Both the position numbers and the translations under genes were made by a program. Below, piece after piece: positions 28,701 through 39,404 of a stretch of DNA of 64,000 nt. Under the pieces are notes generated by a model. The model was not told the DNA's origin, made no database searches, and saw only the letters and a list, made by a program, of their open reading frames with translations. Each line of letters starts with the position of its first letter. Position 1 is the stretch's first letter. The DNA comes from Ehretia macrophylla (lineage: Eukaryota; Streptophyta; Magnoliopsida; Boraginales; Ehretiaceae): positions 40,995,712-41,059,711 of the forward strand of contig CM075783.1 of NCBI GenBank assembly GCA_037974665.1, written 5' to 3'.

Positions 28701-31659
28701 TACTTCTCGTGTCCGTATCTGTCAATAATCTAATTTCATTGAACTACTATTGGGAGAACTTACACCTAACTAATCTGGACCATATTTTTTTGAGATGTGA
28801 TCGTGTATCTTCTTAAAACTTGACACATTAATATAGATTCGAAAGACTTTTCAAAAGAAAATTCTCTATTTTTAAAAACAAACAAACAAACAAAAAATAA
28901 ATAAAAATTTGGTGTATTACTGTATTAGAATACTAGTATACTTTTAAAAATCTAATGTATAAAAAGATAGGCATGTGCTTAGGTACCTCAAAGTACACAA
29001 TAATTGTACCACATCTAGCAAACCTTATTGACAGGCTGACAAGAGAGCACAAATTTTGTTCTATAGGATCTGAAATTAGATCTCAAGCATCTACTCATTC
29101 AAGAAATTTCGGGAACCAAAATCCTTGAAATGAAGTACTTTATTGTTTTTCGAATCATTAACCCAGTTGAAGAAATTGACTCTTACCCGTATCGTAAAAA
29201 TATTATTATATATCGCCTTATTAATACTTTATATTTTAAGAAATTGACATTTGATACATGAGATAATTGGTCGATCTTGGAGAAATATAACATGTATTAG
29301 TTTTTTCTTACCCAAAGTACTTCATTATTATGATCATAGTTTATAGTAGTGGTACATTGTAACTGTGACTGTTAGATAACTCTTTGATCTGATAAGACCG
29401 GACATACAGTATTTATGTGAGACCCACCTCGGCCTCTAAGTTGAATGTCTGATTTTGTAGTTTTTAAAAATTATCAGACATTTCTATGGTCGTTAGCAGT
29501 GCGTATTACTAAGTGTTATTTATCTGTCACATTTCTGTTTCCTGATCAGATTGTGAAATCTTCTTTGAAATAAGCTAAAAGATACGATTATCTAGACTAG
29601 TTTTGTTTTTGCTTGGTTGATGTAAAAAAATTTATTTGTACATTTTTGAATTATTGATTTGAAATGAAATATATTTGTTTGCTTAACAAAAAAAATATAT
29701 ATATATATCACATACCATGCATGCATTTATGATACCTCAGAGTTCAGACAAGTACGACCCTTTGTAAAATGCTTCTTGGAATGTCTTTGATCAAGTAGTC
29801 AAACAATAAGGTTACGGTATTTTGTAATTTTGAGTATTTAATATAAGGGTAGGATTCTTCGTTTATTAAAACGTACGTGAATTGAGTTTATAATTTTATA
29901 AAATAATTTAATCCATATTTTTTTAATTCCCTTAATTACTACGAACACTTTTAGATTATGATATGATTCAAAACTCTCTTAATTATTATGGATATTAAAA
30001 TAATAAGAGGACATTTTTTTAATATGAGAAGATCGAGAAGAACGTATCTCTGGTAGGCGGACAGAAAACTTACCCTTTACCAAGCTAGAGCTTGTATTTC
30101 ACCACCAGACTTTGCTTATGAGTGGACACAGTGCAGCCAGACAAATTCCTAAACAAGCCCGAAAGATGGTTTCAGCATATACAGCCAATCCATGGATCCC
30201 AACTGAGATAGGCAATGATCTTTTTGGTTCACGGATTTTTCCAGAACTTGAAGTCCACATGTACTTTAGTTTTAGTTTTAGTTTTTTTTTTCCCCCTATT
30301 CACAAGAAACATAATGTCCCATCAAAGACGGATTCAGTATAAGGTTAGATAAATTTAATATAGGGTTAGTGGAGACTCTAAATTATATCTGACTTGAATT
30401 TTTTTTTTTTAAAAGTACATGTGCATTTAGTGTGATAAATTAATTTGTCTTAATCAAAAGAGTATTATTTGTATAATCATGACTTTTTATTAATTAGTTA
30501 GTCTTGATAAAATCCTTAACCAGCGTATTTTTTTGAAACAAAATCCCCGATAGTGTGATATAAAGACTCCTTCTCTCTCAACCAGCGTATTTTTTTGAAA
30601 AGGGTACATGTGTATTTCAGATTTTTTGATTAATTTATCCAAGCCTGACTGAAAAAGAACTTCGGTTAAAATAGAAAAGGAAAACCTACATCAACCCTTC
30701 GGACCCATCTTAACCTTAGACAGCAATAAACTTACGCAAACATTTCTGTTAGCTTCAGTTAGTGTTGTGGTTGTTGTTCAACATGTGAAACTTCAGTTAG
30801 GCAAGGCTGGCTTGTTTCTATTATGTGTATGATCAAATGTTTTGTCACCACATGTTTGTTTGTACACCATAAAACATAAAATTACAAAGGCTCACAAAAT
30901 TTATGGTTCTATAAGCATTCACGGATTGTCTTTTGAGTCCACAAAGTGTTTTTATTTTTATTTTTTATGACGAAAGAATTAAGTTAACGAAATTCAACTA
31001 TCGACTAATAAATTTTAAGATATAGCGCTGTATCGTTACATATGCACAAAGTCAATTAAAAAAAAAAATTCAAAAAAAAAATATTAAATTTACGATTTTA
31101 CCGAAACAATTTGACCACTACTATCCATAGATCATATATCTAGGTAGGACCCAAAGTGTTTGCCAATATTGTTTACTTTTGGCTAAGGACATCATCTAAG
31201 AGCTCTTTTTCCTTTTTCTTTTTATTTTTTTTCTTCTGTTGCTTTTTGGCTACTATGACTTTGCCAATAATGCAAGCTATAATGCTTTTGACCCACAGGA
31301 GTTGCACATGATCCGCAATCAATGGCACGTACAGTATCATCATCATACTGACAAGGGCACTTGTAGCCACAATCTTTCTGGTATTTATGATTTCGTATAG
31401 AGGAGGTATGATTTATATTGATTAGTTAAGCACATATTTGTCAGCATTGGACCAAACTTTTCTATAATTTTTTTTGTCTACAAATTCATGCAATAAACGT
31501 CTAATTGATGGTACATCTTACCAAACATAATCTAAGGACTAAATTAATCTTTCTAAATTAACCATATAATAATGGTTATGAAGCATTGAATACCAAAATA
31601 TCAACTAAATAAAATCTTTCAATTATCTAAGTCAAACCATATTCCAAAAATTTATGTAA

Positions 31660-31925
31660 AAGGAAAAATCATAACTATCCCCGAATTGACTAAAAGTTAT
31701 CAAATATATAAAATTTTGATTTGATAAATATAAATTCAGATATGTGGGAGATTTCATTTAATTGGTATTTTGGTATTTATTTAATACTTCTTAAATATGA
31801 TTGCAAGCTTAGTGTAGAAGGATTAGTTTAATTCGTAGATTCTATTTAGTGATACGTGACATCAATAAAGACGTATATGACGCAAAATTGTAAACAAAAA
31901 TATTATAGAGGAACCCATGATCCAC
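31660..31925. repeat. Dispersed repeat, copy related to 24400-24665
   Basis: Second copy of the repeat described at 24400-24665, inside the part of arm A that is absent from arm B. It was therefore probably inserted, or lost from B, after the arms separated. Confidence 0.5.
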
Positions 31926-32601
31926 CAAGATAAATTCTAAAAAAATAATTTCGTGATTAATTTGAACTCAGAATATGAGCAAAGCTCCCACATATGCCTC
32001 GCCTATATTTATGTGTATGTTCCTAATCGGAATGTTCTTAATGGGGTCCTTGCTTTGCATTTAAAGATGGATTCCGTGTTTTTTTTTTTGCTTGTTGTCT
32101 TTGCTTAAAACATAAGAGTGTCTTGTACAAGGGAAGGAAATGATTAATGATTACTTTATGCATGATATTTATAAACACCTAGTTGTTAGGTATAAGATCA
32201 AGTATCCTTTTTAATTGTTGTATGAGGAAATTTGTAATATACTACGCTAACGTGAGATATAAGATGAGAGTAGTTTATATGAGTGAGTGTGTCGGTTTAA
32301 GTAATAATTTAGTCCGAAACTGAATGTATTTTGTAATATTTTAGCTAACTCCCAACTTGGAAACCAGAAAAGAAAAAGGTTGATGGATATCCAAATGCCA
32401 TCTAGTTCATGCGCTACACAATGTGATTACATTTGGAGCCATATGTTATGCCTTATGTGAAATCAATTTCTATGAGATTTGTAAAACATTCCATAAAAGT
32501 AGCTCATTTTCCTTATTAGCTCAACTATTCCAACAATGCATTTCTGGGTAAGACCTGTTAATCGGATCGAAATATTCTTTTTTATGTCGATAAAAAGAAA
32601 T

Positions 32602-33057
32602 TGTAATACCCCTGAAATTTTCTATAAACAAAAAAAATTGAAATGAAAAAAAAATTGAAAAGTTGTCACAATAAATATTGGACTAAAGATGGAGCTGGTG
32701 GTAACCAACAACCTATTTAATTGGGAAGTATTATGTATTTTAGTGGATCTTAATGATCACTAATTTGGAGCCTTTTGGAATTTCGTAAATCAAGATTTAA
32801 GGGCTCAATTAATAGCTCATTTTATCACCAAAGATGTTACATATTAAGCTAACAAACTTTGTCTATAGCACTTGTTACATAACACCATTACTCATAGGCA
32901 AGAACAAAAATAAGCTTTGTTTGTTGGCTGAGTTGGAGAACACAAGTAAATCAAAGGATCGTAGCAACGTTTTGATTGGCGTTTACTTTTGAGACTCTAA
33001 ATTTGATAATCTGTTCGCAATGTAAGTTGGGACTTTTCCTCTTTAATATATCCCCAG

Positions 33058-33130
<73 letters not shown>

Positions 33131-34434
33131 GTTATTGGAATCGATTTTATATATTGCAAACTGAGTTTCGGTTAAAGATTGATATCGTTTATTATGTGAT
33201 TATTCTCATAGTAGTAAATATTCTTCTTTTGATAGTGTATAAAAGAAGATTTGGATGTAATTTTTCACGTGCTTTTGCTCATAACTTTGATGAATTTCAT
33301 TTTTTTTTTAATTTGAGTGTCGTATACATTTTGTAATTTTGATATATTCTCTAAAGAAGTTATAACATTCATATGAAAGAGCATTTATTTTTGTTTTCAA
33401 CTTTAGTAAATAATTTTAAATATAAATTGTCTTCCGAGCAAAACTTTTTGACACAATTATGTGTTTATACTCCCTTTCTTTTGAACTCTTTATACAATTT
33501 AACAATAAAAATTAAAACTAAACTTGGGACCAAAGTTATTGAGAAATTAAAGTATTTTGAAAGGCTAATTGTTTTTCCTATGTAATATTATAAGCATTGA
33601 ATATTTGAAAGATAAACTTTGAAATTTCTAAGAATGGATCTTAACATTGTATTTAGGTTGTGCTTCTAATTGGCAACTATTGTTATTGTGACCCTTGCAT
33701 CGGTGGGGCTGGTATATTGTCATTGTTATCGTATCGTGTAGTGCACTACTTATTGAGAATATTCTACTAGCCTTTTGTGGTTGGGTAGAATGAACTACTT
33801 TTTGTTATTGTTTTGCCATAGTTACGGGCTATCACAAATTTCGAAAAGAATTTATTTTGCTTTATTATTTTGCATTGGATGTTAACTTTCGTTTTGAATA
33901 AACTAATGATTTCTTTGTTATTGTTTATTACGCAACTCATCCTTTTGAGTTTTTTTTTTTTTTTGAAAAGTATTATTATATTGACTATTTTGTATGGATA
34001 TAAGGTCCCAAACTATTTTATGAGAAAGTTTGTTTCTTACCGAGTTATATACTCATTTTGTTTTATTGTTATTTTACAGACATCGAGAAATAGAGCAATG
34101 TTTGGGGTAGGACTCCTTATTTGATATTTGGAGTAAAGAGTTTTGAACTTTAGTTTAGGATTGACTTTTGGACTTTGTTACGTTTATGTATTTTACTTCA
34201 GTATTTCGGGATTATTATCGTTTCAAAAATTTGAGATTTTGGGGATATCAAAGTTTGTATTTACTTGGATTTAATAATAAACCTTTGGTTTTAGATGTTA
34301 TGAGCGCCTACGTGTAGTTAATATTGATCTTTTATAAATGAAGCCTTACGGGCTTAGGAAGGAATGCCCTTTCCTAGATACGCGGCGGTTACACTCCCTA
34401 GAATTCACATTGACAATTTTTGGGGGGCGTGACA
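32602..34434 (+). mobile_element. Solo LTR-like insertion, 1.8 kb (fossil)
   Basis: Starts TGTAATACCCC and ends GGGGGGCGTGACA, the TG...CA form with partly inverted ends typical of plant LTRs. The matching position in arm B (about 47915) is an empty site, so this is a clean insertion. Flanking pentamers GAAAT and AAAAT are a near-match target duplication. No gag or pol coding region is present, so it looks like a solo LTR, probably Ty3/gypsy-like. A long (AT)n run occupies 33060-33129. It is younger than the A/B duplication. Confidence 0.6.
33060..33129. repeat. (AT)n microsatellite, about 35 units
   Basis: Uninterrupted AT dinucleotides inside the solo LTR. It creates a meaningless Tyr-Ile repeat frame on the plus strand. 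Confidence 0.95.
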
Positions 34435-34777
34435 AAAATTATATTGTAAATTGTGGAAAAGTAAGATACTTCAATTTTGGTTTTCAAAGAGTTTGTTGAA
34501 GAATCAACATATAAGTTGTAGTTTGTGGTGAAATGCCACTCGAACCTAAGAGTATGGAATCGATTAAACAAGCATTCAGACAATAATATGTTTTTTTTTT
34601 TTTTTTGACTAAGTAAGCACTGTGATAAATCAAAACGTGAGTACAAAATGACCTTGCATTCACAAAGAGCCAAATGTTAATTAAGGAGTAATCAAGGAGA
34701 AGCAAAACCCAAAAATAAAAAAAAATCAAGCCCTATACAAGAATATTCTCATCTACACTCCATGCTATATATGCAGA

Positions 34778-35855
34778 TAATGGCTTGATTAAGAACATTT
34801 CTCTTAAATTTCTTACCAATGTACAACTTGTGTTAAACGTAAAAAAAGATGCATTTGAACAGGAATTCCTCAGATAAGGCAATATCTTGGTGTATGCGCC
34901 CTGTTTCTCTCCAATCATATACGCATGTATATGGATGCACAAAAGAAAATTTTAATAATGATCGCTTGGTAGATGTACCAATTAAATTACATAGGAGTAT
35001 TCTGGGACACTTTAATTCCTCCTTATCTTATCCATCAGCATGCTATATATAGATGCCAAGTGCCAGTACCAAAGTTTCTAATTGTAGTCAATTGTCACGA
35101 GGGGCCAAATCCCCATGCCCGGGGTGTGGATGTGAGCCTGAGAGTAAGAGAATTTTTTTTTATAGTGTTTTGTTTGTTCAAATACTTGTTACTGTATTGC
35201 AAGGATAATTTTCCGTGCATTTTCTAGAAAAAAAAAAAAAAAAAAAAACCCAATTTAGGAGTGTTCATACCTTTCCTTATGTAAAGTCATGTGAGTGAAA
35301 ATTTAAACTTTTTTTTGCATAAAGTTATGTGTGGGAGGGTTTGGGATTTTTTTTTTTTTTTTTTTTTTGTGCCAAAAATCTATTGCATTGTAACCATTGT
35401 TGAGTATAATAGAGTTATCCCATAAGTAGAATCGTGGATGGATGTAGATAAAAAGTCAAATCACATTAAATGTTGTTTTATTTCCGCTGCTTATGTGTGT
35501 GTCCCTCAACTTCTAATGACTCAAATCCATGCTATGAAGTTGATCATTTTTTTTTTTTTTTTTTTTATACTTTTCCAGAAAGTTCCTTATAAGCTCCAGA
35601 ATTGAACCGAAAAAATAAAAGTAAAGGAAGAGGTACTCCAAAAATGAGCTCTTCTTGACAAAGGATGATGCCCATGGGGATCAAATGAGCTGTAGCTCTT
35701 ACTGGCTCAAAAAAAGATAGAAAATTCTATGTATTTAAAAAAAAAAAATTATTAATTATCCCCCACTGAAAAAAGAATATACTCATAGTTAAAAAAGTGA
35801 GTACATTCTTTGTAAATACACAACTTTTTAATTATGAGTACATTCTTTTTTCAAT
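34778..35855. repeat. 1.08-kb direct repeat left of the pararetrovirus copy
   Basis: Nearly identical to 38331-39404, with a few substitutions and length changes in A/T runs. It is also related, much less closely, to the tail of arm B (48300-48655), so the unit is host sequence. The repeat ends in a 33-bp palindrome at the junction with viral sequence. Confidence 0.85.
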
Positions 35856-35858
35856 GGG
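35763..35858. repeat. Palindrome (hairpin) at the virus junction
   Basis: Left arm 35763-35795 (CCACTGAAAAAAGAATATAC...) and right arm 35826-35858 are inverse copies with about three mismatches, around a 30-bp spacer that itself repeats GAGTACATTCTTTG. Related inverted copies recur at 39300-39520 on the other side of the viral segment. Confidence 0.75.
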
Positions 35859-35875
35859 AAAAAAATATTTATTAA

Positions 35876-37216
35876 TTATCCCCTATTGAAAAATTTAATA
35901 TCTTCTAATAGTTTTAAAACATCTAACCACTTATCAGCAGTAATCATATTGACTTTTAAATCATCAAATTGAGATAATATCTTATAATATTCATCATCAA
36001 TATTATTATCTTTACAAGCACATGGAGAATCCTCCTTAAAAGATATATTATTAACTTCATCAGAAGAAGATTCATTATCTGAACTATCTGAGCTAGAACT
36101 AGACAAATTGTCTATATCAATAAGTAATTTTGCTAATTGTTCTTTAGTATGATCATCAAGATCTAAAGCATTTATCTTCTTTCGGAATTGCCGACATTTA
36201 TTAGCATAATGACCTTTTTTACCACATCTATAACACGTGGGAATAGGCTTAGGCTTAGGTTTATATCCCTTTCTTTCATTTCTCTCTCTTCTTTTTCTAG
36301 CTTTTCGCTTATATTTAGGAGATGTATAATATTCCTTAGGCTTTTTAGACCCTTTAGACTTAGTAAGTCTACGAGTAGATGGAAGTTCCATCGCAAATTG
36401 TTCACAAAATTGACCTAATGTCTGTCTATCTGTCAGACCTTGTTTCTTAATCTGATAGTTTAATTTAATCTGATTGCAAATATCTAATCCTTCTTTGACA
36501 CATACACCTATTAATTCACCATAAGTGTACATATTGTAAACAATATTATTGTTTGTATCTTTAATTAAGACTTTTCTAATTTTTTTTGCAAATGATGCAG
36601 GTAAACCATCAACAAATTGTGCTTTCCATTGACTATCACTAGCTTCTGGAAGTTCAAAAACTCTAGAAAGAAAAACATCTTTATACCATCTAAAAGATGT
36701 GAGAGTAGGACAACGTAAATTACGTAATAATATCCTAGTTCTATCATAACTAGTAGTAAATTGACTACAAAAATGTTCAAGAATAGTAGCACACATTGTG
36801 TAAACAACATTAGAAACTATAACACCATTTTCTTCTCTAGTGGCTTGAGCAATTTCTTGTCTCATTTCCAATGTAACACAATTATCAAACCAGCCTTTTA
36901 ATTGACCAGACAATCCAGATAATATAGCTTCACATATCACTGGTTCTTGATTACCAACTTGTTTACAAATCTGAGCATACATAAGCATGCGTTCAACAAC
37001 TCTTTTAATTTGTTTATCAGTCATACCATATATATTCCATTCATAAATAGTACGATGATCAAAACTAGCATTTTTACTAAAATTAGTAGTATCTTCCTCA
37101 TATAAAATATCCTGTGGGGTAGGACGAGGATAATAGTACCTATTATTCTTAGGTTTACTAGCAAATTTACTAGATTCTCCTCTTTCTATTTTATTTACTT
37201 CATCTGAAATATTCAT
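35876..37216 (-). pseudogene. Pararetroviral coat-protein region (fossil), 446 aa open frame
   Basis: Acidic N-terminus, then the helical core found in caulimovirid capsids (around 55-250), a strongly basic Lys/Arg stretch (285-325), zinc knuckle CYRCGKKGHYANKC (328-341), and a Ser/Asp-rich acidic tail. Domain order and composition match caulimovirid coat proteins. It is part of the broken element at 35856-38330, not a host gene. Confidence 0.8.
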
Positions 37217-37418
37217 TATTGATTATTTATTTTGAGGAATTAATTCATCTTCTGACTAAGAACTGTTAGAATTGATCTGTGTAGATCTATCCGACCCTAG
37301 ATCAAACAATAATCCAATATGTAAATGAACTAAATTTTTATTAATCAAATTGTCAATTTTTGACTCAGGATCCATCTTAAATCCTTCTAATTTAGGAGCA
37401 GGTTGAAAACCTATTTTC

Positions 37419-38153
37419 TTAGCTTGAGAAGAAGATGTTTCTCCTAATTTCATAAGGTAAAGAAACAATATGCTTCTTTCTATCCCAAAAAGCATTTGGG
37501 TGGTCATTACAGATTTGTAAAGAAAAATCATGAGTAAGATGTTTAATCTTATCCTGTAATTTAGGATTTTTCAACATATTATCAATATTATTGATATTCA
37601 TCTCATGTTTTAAGAAATTCAAATGTGATTCCTTAACTTTCATTAAATTAGTTATCTGCCCTAAGATTTTCTCTCTAGGTTCAGTAATAAAACGAAATAT
37701 CACAGGTTCTTTATTATAAGTTCCTGTTATTCCATGATTATCTATGCCTAATATTGGCATAATTTCATTTATAAAAGGAGTTTCTAAAATTATAGGACAC
37801 GCCATGTTTTCAATTAAAAGAAAACTAGTAGATATACAAACTTTTTCATAACATATAAATGCCTGAGATAATTTATATTTAACCCTTAATTTTTCTCCTG
37901 ATGCAGAAGAAATAGAATGAGCAATTTTCTCAAAATATTGAGTTGGAATTAATCCTTCATGTATACAATTAAGATCAGCACCAGAATCAATCAAAGCAAT
38001 CATATCTTTAATCATATGATTTGGTTGAATAAGTAAATTAATTCTAACCAACCATTTTTGCGTAGTAATAACCTTCAATATATTAAGAAGATTTAAATCT
38101 ACCATAACATCTGGTAAAGTATTAGAGGAACTAGGTTCCTGATGAACAAACAT
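37419..38153 (-). pseudogene. Pararetroviral aspartic-protease region (fossil)
   Basis: Contains the retropepsin-type motif ALIDSGADLNCI (about 53-64). Toward its end it carries NDHPNAFWDRKKHIVSLPY, which resembles the entry to caulimovirid reverse transcriptase. Part of the same broken element. Confidence 0.75.
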
Positions 38154-38330
38154 ATCAATTTGTTCTTTAATTAATTGATTTTCTTGTCTAAGATCATTGA
38201 TCTGACTTTGAAGTTTATTAACTTCCTGTTTTAATTCATAATGAGTGATAGGAATATTTTTTCATTTTTTATCATTTATTTGATTAATAACATCTTTAAT
38301 ATTATAACCTTGTTTTGAACTGAAAATTTA

Positions 38331-39404
38331 TAACGGCTTGATTAAGAACATTTCTCTTAAATTTCTTACCAATGTACAACTTGTGTTTAACGTAAAAAAA
38401 GATGCATTTGAACAGGAATTCCTCAGATAAGGCAATATCTTGGTGTATGCGCCCTGTTTCTCTCCAATCATATATGCATGTATATGAATGCACAAAAGAA
38501 AATCTTAATAATGATCGCTTGGTAGATGTACCAATTAAATTACATAGGAATATTCTGGGACACTTTAATTCCTCCTTATCTTATCCATCAGCATGCTATA
38601 TATAGATGCCAAGTGCCAGTACCAAAGTTTCTAATTGTAGTCAATTGTAACAAGGGGCCAAATCCCCATGCCCGGGGTGTGGATGTGAGCCTGAGAGTAA
38701 GAGAATTTTTTTTTATAGTGTTTTGTTCGTTCAAATACTTGTTACTGTATTGTAAAGATAATTTTCCGTGCATTTTCTAGAAGAAAAAAAAAACCCAATT
38801 TAGGAGTGTTCATACCTTTCCTTATGTAAAGTCATGTGAGTGAAAATTTAAACTTTTTTTTGCATAAAGTTATGTGTGGGAGGGTTTGGGATTTTTTTTT
38901 TTTTTTGTGCCAAAAATCTATTGCATTGTAACCATTGTTGAGTATAATAGATTTATCCCATAAGTAGAATCGTGGATGAATGTAGATAAAAAGTCAAATC
39001 ACATTAAACGTTGTGTTATTTCCGCTGCCTATGTGTGTGTCCCTCAACTTCTAATGACTCAAATCCATGCTATGAAGTTGATCATTTTTTTATTTTTTTA
39101 TTTTTTTTTTATACTTTTCCAGAAAGTTCCTTATAAGCTCCAGAATTGAACCGAAAAAATAAAAATAAAGGAAGAGATACTCCAAAAATGAGCTCTTCTT
39201 GACAAAGGATGATGCCCATGGGGATCAAAGGAGGTGCAGCTCTTACTGGCTCAAAAAAAGATAAAAAATTCTATGTATTTTTTTAAAAAGAAAATATTTA
39301 TTAATTATTCCCCACTGAAAAAAGAATGTACTCATAGTTAAAAAAGTGAGTACATTCTTTGTAAATACACAACTTTTTAATTATGAGTACATTCTTTTTT
39401 CAAT
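38331..39404. repeat. 1.07-kb direct repeat right of the pararetrovirus copy
   Basis: Partner of 34778-35855, in the same orientation. Differences seen by eye are scattered single bases plus length changes in homopolymers. Confidence 0.85.

Larger units (their letters stand above)
21111..29984. other. Gene-poor repeat-rich intergenic stretch
   Basis: No host gene supported. Contents: a tandem SINE-like duplication at 21189-21649; a 30-bp direct repeat with period 41 at 23830-23900; a segment at 24400-24665 related to 31660-31925; a fold-back MITE at 24968-25350; a short coding-like relic at about 25580-25720; and a repeated 15-mer TCAACGAATATGATT near 27425 and 27462. Everything else is AT-rich with short chance open frames only. 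Confidence 0.5.
29985..35545. repeat. Segmental duplication, arm A
   Basis: Collinear with arm B (46063-49150). Matched blocks: 29985-31385 with 46063-47415; 32075-32600 with 47430-47920; 34435-34590 and 34990-35440 with 47920-48655; a last short match 35510-35545 with 49115-49150. Arm A has extra material that arm B lacks: about 31385-32075 (holding the dispersed repeat) and the LTR-like insertion 32602-34434. No intact gene lies in the arm. Short open frames at 30112-30342 and 46204-46404 are partly conserved between arms but resemble nothing I know. Confidence 0.75.
35856..38330 (-). mobile_element. Endogenous pararetrovirus fragment (Caulimoviridae), broken
   Basis: Minus-strand fossil of about 2.5 kb. 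Parts recognised: a coat-protein region with CCHC zinc knuckle (35876-37216), and a region with an aspartic-protease motif running into the first residues typical of a caulimovirid reverse transcriptase (37419-38153). A short stretch between them looks like sequence that normally precedes the coat protein. The remaining parts of a caulimovirid genome are not seen, and the parts are in permuted order, as is usual for rearranged integrated copies. The family is Caulimoviridae; a genus such as Florendovirus or Petuvirus cannot be decided by eye. It is bracketed by 1.08-kb direct repeats. The long open coat region and the similar flanks suggest a relatively young copy. Confidence 0.85.

Noticed and set aside
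32976-33164. Tyr-Ile repeat protein frame
   Set aside because: Pure translation of the (AT)n microsatellite inside the LTR-like insertion.
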